Assembly (NCBI GenBank): GCA_024644535.1
Contig: JAHEKX010000007.1
Location: 138,654-202,653, forward strand
Length of the DNA stretch: 64,000 nucleotides
Source of the DNA: Gammaproteobacteria bacterium
GTDB lineage: Bacteria; Pseudomonadota; Gammaproteobacteria; Pseudomonadales; Halieaceae
Reading direction: 5' to 3'
In this document: positions 56,701 to 64,000 of the stretch, piece after piece
Numbering within the stretch: the stretch's first letter is position 1
Layout of the letters: the number at the start of each line of letters is the position of its first letter
The notes under the pieces: model-generated
The model's input: the letters and a program-made list of their open reading frames with translations, nothing else
Database searches by the model: none
Told to the model about the DNA's origin: nothing
Position numbers and translations under genes: made by a program

Positions 56701-56891
56701 TAACTAGCTTGACAACCTTTATCGGCTTGTTGCCGATGGTATTTGATACTAATTCGGCAACACACCTTTTTGTGCCCTTGGCGACTTCGCTCGCCTTTGG
56801 TGTACTCATTGGTACAGTGATTACACTCTTTTTAGTACCTAGCCTGTATCACATCACTGAAGATTTATTTGGGGGAAAATCGGCCGACTAA
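53760..56891 (+). CDS. RND efflux transporter permease
   Basis: This proton-driven inner-membrane pump of the AcrB/HAE class has 1043 residues and twelve helices in two repeats with large periplasmic loops. The proton-relay aspartates are visible in ILVDDAIVVGERIF (TM4). The start WFVHNRVAANLLMLIL is typical. The track begins 22 residues earlier at a codon inside the adaptor; ATG 53760 makes an ATGA junction. The substrate is unknown. Its last four bases overlap the convergent DUF885 gene. Confidence 0.95.
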   Translation: MNRIIAWFVHNRVAANLLMLILIAGGVLALPQLYLEEFPEVEVDAVSIRIPYLGAAPQEVESAVCIRAEEALEGTEGIDTLRSTAAEGMCSIIAELVEGVDRSKVANDIRSKVDAIDSFPAETERPITSEISVVANVLHLVVSGATSEKGLKNLTQNIRDDIAALPGVSQVDINFSRDFEISIEVPEHNLRQFDLTLEQIGQVVRANSLDLPGGALDTPSGEILLRTQGQAYSGQEFEDIIVTANQDGRRTSLAEIAHVRDAFVDADITARFNGQRAMSIMVSRVGKEDTLEIAEAVKAYLARLEPTLPEGIYVQIWKDESQDLTDRLQALTDNARSGLLLVLIVLALFLQFRLALWVAAGIPIALLGTLAIFPALNIAISTMSIMAFILVIGILVDDAIVVGERIFAHEEMGKTRRQAAIDGTNEVSTPVIFGVLTTMATFIPIMNIPGEIGGFFLVIGAVVIIALFFSIFESQLILPHHLAHRRVAAPSDKKNAWQKIQARLSEKLDRFAVNRFKPMVRLSIEYRYATLAVGVAILLIALGALLSGRVLFQFFPALEGTRLYASVVMPEGTPIETTQAVVQRIEDSAEQLKQELNETPFFAGQEPFSKIYTAVGTTLPKGSLEFGVPVQSNIGEVAVHLNLPESYEGISTSTIANRWRELTGTIPDVVELKISANSFTIGAAIEIELLGRDLEELRSVAEELKSTLRAYPGVVDISDSFRSGKQEVKLKLKPEARHYGVSLRDLGAQVRHAFYGYEAQRIQRGGDDLRVMVRYPQAERAAFGAIEQMFIRTPTGSAVPFSDIAEAEIGQGFTTISRVNGERVITVTAEVLRDKITPEQVLTGVLNKHLPKILETHPGVTFGLSGEAEDRAESMSSLGAYALLALLVIYALLAIPLQSYLHPLVIMSVIPFGAIGAIFGHFVMDVDLTFLSVLGIVALSGVVVNSSLVLVDYVNRQRASGTALADALVSAGVVRFRPILLTSLTTFIGLLPMVFDTNSATHLFVPLATSLAFGVLIGTVITLFLVPSLYHITEDLFGGKSAD

Positions 56892-56900
56892 TACTCGGCC
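56882..56900. terminator. hairpin across two convergent stop codons
   Basis: GGCCGA and TCGGCC form a 6-bp perfect stem with a 7-base loop CTAATAC. The loop contains the stop codons of both the RND pump (TAA) and the DUF885 gene (TAG). Leftward it is followed by TTTT; rightward there is no T-tract. It could be a compact terminator, at best a weak one. Confidence 0.35.
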
Positions 56901-58627
56901 ACCCAAGCGTCCATACGCTGCTCTAGTAGATTGAGCGGTAAAGCACCTGCACCGAGCAAATGATCGTGGAACGCCCGAATATCGAATTGATCACCCAGCT
57001 GCGCTTCCGCTTTGCCACGCAATTCTAAGATTTTGAGCTGGCCGATTTTGTAGGCTAGGGCCTGTCCTGGCCAACCAATGTAGCGGTCTATCTCGTTAAT
57101 AATATCGGCCTCAGTCTTCGCTGCATTCTGCATGAAATATTCAATAGCTTCTTGTCGGCTCCAGCCCATGTAATGCATGCCGGTATCGACCACCAAACGA
57201 ACCGCACGCCACATGTCATAAACCAACTGTCCGTAGCGAGAGTAAGGGTCTTGATATAACCCCAGTTCATACCCAAGCCTTTCTGAGTAAAGCCCCCAGC
57301 CTTCTACGAACGCAGTAGCCCCACCGATTTTGCGAAACATCGGTATACCTTCGAGCTCCCGAGCCAGAGCAATCTGTAAATGATGCCCCGGCATTGCCTC
57401 ATGCACACTCAAGACTTCCATTTCAAATTTTGGACGCACCTCAGGTCGGTACAAATTGACGTAATAATAGCCTGCTCGCGAACCGTCGGCCGCCGGCGGC
57501 ATGTAGTACGCAGTCGTGGTATCCGGTGCAATTTGGTCGGGAATGGGTCGCACGCCGTAAGGAATTCGCGGCAAGCGCCCAAACAATTTCACTAACTCCG
57601 GATCAATACGCTTGGATATCACCCGATACTGATCGTATAGATCATCAGCATTATCGTAGTAAAACTGGGGATCGGTTCGTAAAAACTCGTTAAAAGCCTG
57701 TAAGTCACCGTCAAAACCCACCTCTTTGATGACCGCCTCCATAGCCGCACGTATACGTGCGACTTCGGCGAGTCCAATATCGTGAATTTGCTGCGGGCTT
57801 AAGTCTGTGGTGGTGAACCTCTGGGCAGCAAACTCATACAGCGCTTTACCCTCAGGTAAACTTCCCACACCCACATCAGATCGGGCAGCAGGCAGATAGC
57901 GCTGATTAAAAAAAGCCTCAAACTTTTGATACGCAGGGACTACCGCTTCTCTTACCAGACGCTCAGCACGCTCGGCTAACATCTGCGAATCGGCATGGGA
58001 CAGTGAGTCCGACATTTTGCCGAACGGCTCGTAAAAGGGATTGTCTTCCAACTGAACTTGGGTGATTTTTGCAAGTTGGGCCGGAATACGCTCCATGATC
58101 ACTTTCGCCTGAACTCGATTTTCGCGAATGCCCTCTTCCAATACGGCCTGTTCTTGTTCGAGTCGGATTGGCAATGCCTCAAGACGCATCAACCAACGCT
58201 CGTAGTCATCTTTGGTTCGAAACGGCAAGGTCTCTGCAGCAGTGTAAAGCGACTGGGGACCACCACGCATGGTAATGCCCATTAAATAAAATCCTAGCTC
58301 GTAGCCGCGTCGCTGATTCTGTATTTGCAGCAACAAGAGCTCTTTATTCAATTTTGCCTGGGCAGACAGTAAGGCCGTATCAATGACAAGTAAACGTTGT
58401 TCGAATTCGGCAAGAACTTTATCCTTGCGGGTCTGCGCCTCTAAACTGACGTCGTCCCACTCACTGGCGCGTTGAGTGTCGCCCATGAACACGGCGTACT
58501 CAGGCGAAGTAGCGACTACCCACTGCCAGTGCTCATCGATCAGCGCATTTAAAGCGTCATCGCTAGCAAACGATGACATCACAACGCAGACATTCGCCAG
58601 CAACAGGAAAAAGCCTTGCCGAATCAT
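56888..58627 (-). CDS. DUF885 family metalloprotease-like exported protein
   Basis: The 579-residue protein has a signal peptide (GFFLLLANVCVVMSSFA). The zinc-binding motif SVHEAMPGHHLQ and downstream VEGWGLYSERLG mark the DUF885 family, whose members resemble M32-like carboxypeptidases. Substrate and exact reaction are uncertain. It ends four bases into the RND gene on the opposite strand. It lies three bases downstream of the MDR oxidoreductase gene and may be co-transcribed with it. Confidence 0.9.
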   Translation of the reverse strand: MIRQGFFLLLANVCVVMSSFASDDALNALIDEHWQWVVATSPEYAVFMGDTQRASEWDDVSLEAQTRKDKVLAEFEQRLLVIDTALLSAQAKLNKELLLLQIQNQRRGYELGFYLMGITMRGGPQSLYTAAETLPFRTKDDYERWLMRLEALPIRLEQEQAVLEEGIRENRVQAKVIMERIPAQLAKITQVQLEDNPFYEPFGKMSDSLSHADSQMLAERAERLVREAVVPAYQKFEAFFNQRYLPAARSDVGVGSLPEGKALYEFAAQRFTTTDLSPQQIHDIGLAEVARIRAAMEAVIKEVGFDGDLQAFNEFLRTDPQFYYDNADDLYDQYRVISKRIDPELVKLFGRLPRIPYGVRPIPDQIAPDTTTAYYMPPAADGSRAGYYYVNLYRPEVRPKFEMEVLSVHEAMPGHHLQIALARELEGIPMFRKIGGATAFVEGWGLYSERLGYELGLYQDPYSRYGQLVYDMWRAVRLVVDTGMHYMGWSRQEAIEYFMQNAAKTEADIINEIDRYIGWPGQALAYKIGQLKILELRGKAEAQLGDQFDIRAFHDHLLGAGALPLNLLEQRMDAWVAEY

Positions 58628-58630
58628 GAT

Positions 58631-59761
58631 TTAGCCCTCGTGCGTAGGTTGTATCAATGTTTTTAAACCAGTCGCTTGGCTAGCGTATTCGCGCACTAGT
58701 TCCAGAGATAAAGCCTCAGGCAAGGACACACGATGCGCATAGTGGCTTGCAAAGCTACTTGTCAGTTCAGCCGCAACACGGGCTCGCATGCGCATCATGA
58801 CCTCGACACCCGCCCGCGCTAGAAATTGAGGTAGCAACCAACCGTTAATCGACCACGCAAAACCAAATCCACGATGCAAAGTCGTCGGGCTCACGTCCAA
58901 ACCGCCGTAGATATAAAGTTGTTTGAATCGGTCGCTGCCGTAGCGGTTGTATTCGGTCAAATGTCTCGCCGCTGCGGCCTCCATACCATTGAGTAATGTG
59001 CTCCCTAGAGCCCCCCCACCCGTCGCATCAAATGCTAGGGTAGCGTTATACCGATCACAAGCGTCAGTAAGATCGGCAAAAAAACTAGCGTCTTGACTGT
59101 TCAGTACACACTCAGCGCCTTGGCTCTGTAGCAGCGTTTTTTGTGTTTCCGATCGAACCACGCAGATCAAAGGAATCCCATCGGCTAGGCACAAGCGGTT
59201 TAACATTTGCCCTAAATTAGACGCCGCTGCAGTATGGATAATGGCACTGTGCCCTTCCATCTTCATAGTCTCTATCATTCCCAAGGCCGTCATGGGGTTG
59301 ACGAAGCTTGAAGCACCCTGTTCTGCACTCGCGCCTTCGGGCAAAGTCAAACATTCCATCACATTAGCAATACGATACTCCGCATACATACCACCGCCAA
59401 AAGTGCCGACTTTTTTGCCCAGAAGCGCTTGCGCAGCATCTGAGTCACCCGCGGCAATTACCGTACCTGATCCCTCATTACCCGTGGGCAGTGCCATACC
59501 TAAACGCGCGGCAAAAAACTGAACCGCGCCGGGCTTCGCTTTAGCAGTAATCTTGGTCTCGTAACCTGAACCGGAAGACGTCAGTGTGTCTAAGTCCATA
59601 GGTGCGGTCAACAACGCCAAATCAGACGGGTTAATGGGTGCTGCTTCAACCTGAACAAGCACCTGATCTGAAGCTAAATTCGAAAAGTCTCGTGATTCAA
59701 AGTAAAGCGAAGCTTCGCCATCGGCAGTAAGTAGAGATTTTAGTTGATAGCCAGTAGTCAT
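58631..59761 (-). CDS. MDR-family NAD(P)-dependent oxidoreductase
   Basis: The 376-residue protein has the medium-chain dehydrogenase layout: a GroES-like N-terminus (VQVEAAPINPSDLALL), NEGSGTVIAAGD, and a Rossmann domain (SAIIHTAAASNLGQML) binding NAD(P). The zinc cysteines of alcohol dehydrogenases are absent, so a quinone oxidoreductase or enoyl reductase-like activity is more likely. AAGGAT precedes the ATG. It is followed by the DUF885 gene. Confidence 0.85.
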   Translation of the reverse strand: MTTGYQLKSLLTADGEASLYFESRDFSNLASDQVLVQVEAAPINPSDLALLTAPMDLDTLTSSGSGYETKITAKAKPGAVQFFAARLGMALPTGNEGSGTVIAAGDSDAAQALLGKKVGTFGGGMYAEYRIANVMECLTLPEGASAEQGASSFVNPMTALGMIETMKMEGHSAIIHTAAASNLGQMLNRLCLADGIPLICVVRSETQKTLLQSQGAECVLNSQDASFFADLTDACDRYNATLAFDATGGGALGSTLLNGMEAAAARHLTEYNRYGSDRFKQLYIYGGLDVSPTTLHRGFGFAWSINGWLLPQFLARAGVEVMMRMRARVAAELTSSFASHYAHRVSLPEALSLELVREYASQATGLKTLIQPTHEG

Positions 59762-59777
59762 AATTATCCTTGTTGAT

Positions 59778-61151
59778 TTAATGGTTTTCGAGAAGTCTAG
59801 CGAGTCGTTCGGGAGAGCGCCAAGACCCCCAAACCAATCGCCCCAGATATAAGACGGCTAAGCACATTAGCATAGCTACAAAGGTCCACCAAGAGGCCAT
59901 CGGCCCAAGTTGCCAGACTTTAATAATAAACACTTGCGCCACTAACATCGCCCAATGCACCGATACCGAGGCAAACATCAACCATCGCGTATCGCCGGCG
60001 CCCCTCAACACGGCGGACGCAACAAGATTGATACCGTCGGCAATGACGTAACAAGCAAGCCCTAACATCATAGCCTTGGCGAGCACGCTGATCTCGGCAA
60101 AATCCGCCGACCCGGTGTCGAAAACAGCGACCAACGCAGAGCTATAGAGCGCGAACACAATGGCTACGCACACGGTAACACTTACAGCAATGGAAAAGCC
60201 TGCAGCTATAACCCGGTCCATGTTCTGTAGTTGACCCGCTCCAATATAACGTCCAGTCAGACTCATCACAGCAATGTGTAAACCCACCATCGAGATAAAA
60301 GACATTAAATCCCAGTTGAATACGATGGCCATAGCCGCACCCTCGCGGACACCGTAGTTTTGGAACATCAACATAAATAAATTAAAAGTCACCACGTTCA
60401 TGAATGACTCCAGCCCCGACGGAAGTCCATATCGAATAAACTTCCTCAAGATAAGTGTGTCAACGACACAGCTTTTACTGACCTGATACAGTCTTCTTAC
60501 ACTAGAATGGAGGTAAAAAATTAAAAACAAGCCTAACGTTAGCGCCGTCGCAATCACGGTTCCAAGGGCTGCTCCACGAATACCCATCGCAGGCAAACCC
60601 CAATGACCGAAGACTAGAGCATAGCTCAGGGCGATATTCAGAAAAACACCAGAAACATCGCACACCATCACCACCCAAGAGCGTCCGATACCACTAAAAA
60701 ATGATGACAGGCATGCCTTCGCCAAACTAAATACACCGCCGTAAATCAGCATTTCGAAATAGGCTGTTTCGAGCGCTATTAAATCGTCGCCATGTCCCAC
60801 CCAATGGAATAGCTGAGTTACCGGAAATATCAAAAGCAACAACAGAGGTGCTGCAAGCAATGATATTAGCAGGCCTTGAGTGACCACTTTACTGCATTGA
60901 GCAAACCGGGTGGCACCCGAGTACTGAGCAACCATTGCGTTGCCATAGGAAATAACACCAAAAAAAAGCGATAGTACGACGAAAGAAGTAACACCGCCAG
61001 ACATCGACGCCGAGATGTGCTGTGCGCTAATCTGCGCCATAAAATAACGATCGGTAAAGATCATAAAGGCGTAGGCGCCCTGCGATATCACGATCGGGAA
61101 TGCTAGTACAGAAAGTTCTTTAAAAATGGCTCGAAAGCCGCGTTCAGACAT
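59778..61151 (-). CDS. MATE family efflux transporter
   Basis: The 457 residues form about twelve membrane helices in two MatE halves. The first is FPIVISQGAYAFMIFTDRYFMAQIS, the usual beginning, and the second half opens near GLPSGLESFMNVVTFNLF. GAALGTVIATALTLG is typical of the family. MATE proteins exchange cationic drugs or metabolites for Na+ or H+. The substrate cannot be read from sequence. It lies 17 bases upstream of the MDR gene. Confidence 0.92.
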   Translation of the reverse strand: MSERGFRAIFKELSVLAFPIVISQGAYAFMIFTDRYFMAQISAQHISASMSGGVTSFVVLSLFFGVISYGNAMVAQYSGATRFAQCSKVVTQGLLISLLAAPLLLLLIFPVTQLFHWVGHGDDLIALETAYFEMLIYGGVFSLAKACLSSFFSGIGRSWVVMVCDVSGVFLNIALSYALVFGHWGLPAMGIRGAALGTVIATALTLGLFLIFYLHSSVRRLYQVSKSCVVDTLILRKFIRYGLPSGLESFMNVVTFNLFMLMFQNYGVREGAAMAIVFNWDLMSFISMVGLHIAVMSLTGRYIGAGQLQNMDRVIAAGFSIAVSVTVCVAIVFALYSSALVAVFDTGSADFAEISVLAKAMMLGLACYVIADGINLVASAVLRGAGDTRWLMFASVSVHWAMLVAQVFIIKVWQLGPMASWWTFVAMLMCLAVLYLGRLVWGSWRSPERLARLLENH

Positions 61152-61213
61152 GGAGTTTGCTCAAAAACAAAAACGACACGGCATCATACGCGACTTTAGT
61201 TGGAACAAAAGCT

Positions 61214-62383
61214 TTAACGCCCTAGCGCCATTCGTTCACTAGAATAGCGCCAAGCAGCCAGGCTCAAAATAAGCGTCGCTATCGCCAGCTGAGAACTCAC
61301 ATAAACGACCAGTTCTAACCTCCCAACCGCCTCGCCACGCAAAATTGCCATAATAAGCTGGTTTTGTGACACAAAGGGCACGGCATACATCCACAATTGC
61401 GTCTTAACAGGATTAATCATCAAGGCAAATGTTGGAATAATGGGCAGTAGGGTCAGCACGCTCATGTAGCTTTGAGCCTCTTTAACGGTTTTGGCGTTTG
61501 CTGCCAGCAAAGTCAGGAGAGCCACACCGATTAGCGCGATTGGTATTAAACTCAGAGCAATACCCCCGGTCGCCATCCAGCTGAGCTTCATCTCGACGAT
61601 GAGGTTTGGAGCGAAGCTAAAACTCAATTTGAATGCCAGTAAGGCCACGCTAATCATCATGAGCCCAAATCCCAAGCAGGCCATGACTTTGCCCAACATG
61701 ATTTGCCAGGCTGGAGCCGGTACCAAGAGCAAGCTTTCGAGTGACTCGCGTTCGCGTTCGCCCGCGGTCACATCGATCACAAAATAAGCACCACCCAGAA
61801 ATGCGGTCAAAATAAGAAAATACGGCAGAAACAGCAGGGCCTGTCCCGCTCGACTAGCCTCAGTGGCCAAATCGTTGCGCACAATTAATAAGGCAGACGC
61901 TGAGCCGGGATCAACGCCTCGGCTAAGCATTCTTAAGCGCCCCATCTGACTGCTGTACTGGTTCAACAGACCGTCTACTCGAGCTCTCGCAACCCGCGCA
62001 GATTCTCGTGAGCTATCGTAATACACATTCACTCGAGCATTCTCTTGCGAGTACCACTGCTCTGGGTAGTCAGAGGTAATCTCTAGTATGACTTCATGTT
62101 CTTGTTCCTTGATCGCGCTGGTAATCTCTGCTGGCGCGTCAACAACTTCAACATTTCTTTGCTCTAACCAGGTAACAAGATTTGGTGCCAGCTCGGTACC
62201 AACAACGGGTAGTTTCAGCACAGATTCCATCTGCTTGGTGCGTTTTTCTGCTGCATAAGCATTCATGCCGATAATTAAGGCTGGCGCCAACAATGCGCCC
62301 ATAGCTAAGCCGATAAGGACCGTACGTCGATCTCGCATCAGGTCGCGCCACTCTTTCCGCATTACGGTCAGTATTAAACTCAT
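61214..62383 (-). CDS. ABC-2 type permease (NatB-like)
   Basis: The 389-residue permease has an N-terminal helix (VLIGLAMGALLAPALIIGM), an extracytoplasmic domain of about 140 residues, and five C-terminal helices. GERERESLESLLLVPAPAWQIMLGKV is the coupling segment shared by NatB/ABC-2 permeases. Its ATGA start overlaps the ATPase gene by four bases. Together they resemble NatAB-type Na+ exporters, but other substrates are possible. Confidence 0.9.
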   Translation of the reverse strand: MSLILTVMRKEWRDLMRDRRTVLIGLAMGALLAPALIIGMNAYAAEKRTKQMESVLKLPVVGTELAPNLVTWLEQRNVEVVDAPAEITSAIKEQEHEVILEITSDYPEQWYSQENARVNVYYDSSRESARVARARVDGLLNQYSSQMGRLRMLSRGVDPGSASALLIVRNDLATEASRAGQALLFLPYFLILTAFLGGAYFVIDVTAGERERESLESLLLVPAPAWQIMLGKVMACLGFGLMMISVALLAFKLSFSFAPNLIVEMKLSWMATGGIALSLIPIALIGVALLTLLAANAKTVKEAQSYMSVLTLLPIIPTFALMINPVKTQLWMYAVPFVSQNQLIMAILRGEAVGRLELVVYVSSQLAIATLILSLAAWRYSSERMALGR

Positions 62384-63126
62384 AGCATAAGCCCCTCTTC
62401 CGAGCCGATCAGTTGCACGAAGGCATCTTCGAGCGACTCTTGCTGCGTTAGCTGTTTTAGATGCTCGGGGGAGCCCTTAGCCATTACTGAGCCTTTGGCA
62501 ATGACCACCACATGATCACACAAAGCGGCGACCTCCTGCATGATATGGGTCGAGAGTACGATGCAGCGTCCCTCGGCTTTGCAATTGAGCAAGAAACGAC
62601 GCAAACCTCGTGTTGTCATAACATCTAGGCCATTAGTGGGTTCATCCAGCACGATATTCTGGGGGCGGTGAATCACCGATCGCGCTATTGCCGTTTTGGT
62701 GCGCTGCCCCTGCGAGAACCCTTCACAGCGTCGATCAACAAAGTCGGACATCTCTAAATTTTGGATGAGGCGCTCGAGCTCCGGCTCGTAGTCTTTTGGA
62801 CCCAAACCGTTAAGCTCAGCGAAGTAGGCGATGTTTTCGCGTGCTGTTAAACGGGGGTATAGGCCCCTCGTATCTGGCAATACACCCAGACGCCTGCGCA
62901 CTTCGACCTTGTCATCTTGAATATCCATACCATCCACACGGACTGAGCCGTGACTCGGCCTCAGCAAGCCATACAGCAGGCGCATCGTAGTGGTTTTTCC
63001 TGCACCATTAGGTCCAAGTAATCCAGTGATTTGGCCGTCATGCGCGGTCATCGACACGTCCGTCACGGCCTGAATGATTCCCTTCTTTGTCGCAAATGAC
63101 TTTGCCAACGAATTAATTTCAATCAT
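62380..63126 (-). CDS. ABC transporter ATP-binding protein (NatA-like)
   Basis: The ATPase has Walker A GLLGPNGAGKTTTMRLL, signature GFSQGQRTKTAIARS (with SQGQ instead of SGGQ) and Walker B NIVLDEPTNGLDV. The switch is VLSTHIMQEVA. The track begins at a GTG at 63150; the ATG at 63126 has GGGAG seven bases upstream and gives 248 residues starting MIEINSLAKSF. It is one base from the hydrolase stop, so all three genes probably form one transcript. Confidence 0.92.
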   Translation of the reverse strand: MIEINSLAKSFATKKGIIQAVTDVSMTAHDGQITGLLGPNGAGKTTTMRLLYGLLRPSHGSVRVDGMDIQDDKVEVRRRLGVLPDTRGLYPRLTARENIAYFAELNGLGPKDYEPELERLIQNLEMSDFVDRRCEGFSQGQRTKTAIARSVIHRPQNIVLDEPTNGLDVMTTRGLRRFLLNCKAEGRCIVLSTHIMQEVAALCDHVVVIAKGSVMAKGSPEHLKQLTQQESLEDAFVQLIGSEEGLML

Positions 63127-63127
63127 T

Positions 63128-64000
63128 TCAGGGCTCCCATCCGTGTGCACCCGTAAATACAGGAAGACTCAGTCTGGTATCAATGCACTCAGTCTCAGGA
63201 AAAGCTAAGGTTTCGACAAAGTCGCCGACAAGGCGAGGTAAGCACCCGACACTCAATACCCCATGCCCTTCACCCCGAACAGAAATATGTTGCGCATTTT
63301 GCAAACCCGACACAATGATATCGCCGTAGCGTGGCGGCGTAACGGGATCAAATTCCCCCGTTAAAACCAGAGTGGGAATCGCGTGTCTAGCCAAGGTATG
63401 AAAATCATCAGCTACCGCTTTTTGCGGCCAGACTTCACACTGAGAACGCGAGAATTCAATCAACTGGGTACCTAACAAAGTATCTGCTTCAGCGTCAACA
63501 TCCTGCTGCGTCAAACCGGGAATAGACTCGCTGCAGATTACCGATAGCTGCAAGCCGTGACTGATTGCCTCTTGCATTGACTCGACCACAATGTGGTTTA
63601 AGGCCAAAATATCAGCAAAACCGTCTTGCTTCGCACTGACCAGCAAAGCCGGCAACATTACCGCGGTAGACGACTGATAACTCAGCATTCTCAATACCGA
63701 GATTAGATGGTTAGGGTCGACCATGGTCACATGATACTCCCCGGTTCTTGGATGACGGTAGCGCGTTTCAGTCGGCGAGTTCTCAAGCTGATCCAACAGT
63801 TCGTTAAGCACTGCGCGAGTGTCACCAAGCTCAGCATGGCAGTCTGCGCTTTCTGTACAGGCGCTTAAGCGGGCATTGATCGCAAAATCTAAATTGCGCC
63901 CGTGTTCACTCAGTAGAACTAGATTTGATGGCACGGGACTATCCAGCAACAAACTGCGAGTTTTGTCTGGATAAAGCGCTGCATAGCGCTGAGCCAAGCG
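63128..64000 (-). CDS. alpha/beta hydrolase, TAP-like (N-terminus beyond window edge)
   Basis: Only the C-terminal 290 residues are present; the frame is open to the last base (R-L-A-Q-R-Y), so the track start at 63997 is a TTG inside the gene. The catalytic aspartate is likely in LVLTGEFDPVTPP and the histidine in RGEGHGVLSVGCLP. The TAP-like C-terminal domain is readable. The nucleophile Ser is just outside the window. It probably belongs to a tripeptidyl aminopeptidase/proline iminopeptidase-like group; the substrate is unknown. Cysteines in CTESADC could form a disulfide. Confidence 0.85.
   Translation of the reverse strand, partial: RLAQRYAALYPDKTRSLLLDSPVPSNLVLLSEHGRNLDFAINARLSACTESADCHAELGDTRAVLNELLDQLENSPTETRYRHPRTGEYHVTMVDPNHLISVLRMLSYQSSTAVMLPALLVSAKQDGFADILALNHIVVESMQEAISHGLQLSVICSESIPGLTQQDVDAEADTLLGTQLIEFSRSQCEVWPQKAVADDFHTLARHAIPTLVLTGEFDPVTPPRYGDIIVSGLQNAQHISVRGEGHGVLSVGCLPRLVGDFVETLAFPETECIDTRLSLPVFTGAHGWEP

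Overview
The window looks like a stretch of ordinary, gene-dense gammaproteobacterial chromosome. Almost every gap is under 250 bases and no gene-free stretch exceeds 300 bases. I see no rRNA, tRNA, CRISPR array, insertion sequence, integrase or prophage gene. Several gene orders point to the Pseudomonas/Cellvibrio/marine side of the Gammaproteobacteria: sdhCDAB-sucAB-lpd-sucCD with a divergent gltA, smc-zipA-ligA, prmB-aroC-MFS, a large two-permease Pst system with long periplasmic inserts, and a complete ccmABCDEFGHI set. A marine relative of the Halieaceae, Spongiibacteraceae or Porticoccaceae is plausible, but this is inference from gene content and no species call is possible.

Layout. 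1-4.1 kb: an HcaT-like MFS transporter cut by the window edge, aroC and prmB (one leftward operon), then divergent folE and a DUF4892 exported protein. 4.2-18.9 kb: htpG with a near-consensus heat-shock promoter, then the TCA-cycle block sdhCDAB-sucAB-lpd-sucCD reading left from a sigma70-type promoter, with gltA reading right from its own promoter in the same 262-bp intergenic region. A KAS III homologue follows gltA. 20-29 kb: the phosphate regulon phoB-phoR-pstS-pstC-pstA-pstB-phoU with a Pho box upstream, followed by hisC. 29.1-36.3 kb: a lipoprotein transglycosylase, ligA, zipA and smc (envelope, DNA joining, division, chromosome organisation). 36.4-44 kb: ttcA-ccmABCDEFGHI, the System I cytochrome c maturation pathway. 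44.1-45.8 kb: mdh and a TetR regulator. 45.8-52.6 kb: the ybbP-ybbA/tesA cluster, a K+ channel-like protein and a YgiQ radical SAM protein. 52.6-56.9 kb: an RND efflux pair. 56.9-64 kb: a DUF885 peptidase, an MDR oxidoreductase, a MATE pump, a NatAB-like ABC exporter and an alpha/beta hydrolase cut by the right edge.

Functional picture. The central block encodes citrate synthase, malate dehydrogenase, 2-oxoglutarate dehydrogenase, succinyl-CoA synthetase and succinate dehydrogenase, so much of the TCA cycle sits within 37 kb. The Ccm operon would supply c-type cytochromes for the respiratory chain that the cycle feeds. The right-hand end is an export and envelope region with RND, MATE and ABC transporters.

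I did not find a convincing undescribed system. The most useful non-coding observations are a sigma32-type promoter packed directly against the suc terminator, a Pho box upstream of phoB, paired sigma70 promoters between gltA and sdhC with a 6-bp inverted repeat around the gltA -10, and several starts in the supplied ORF track that should be moved inward.
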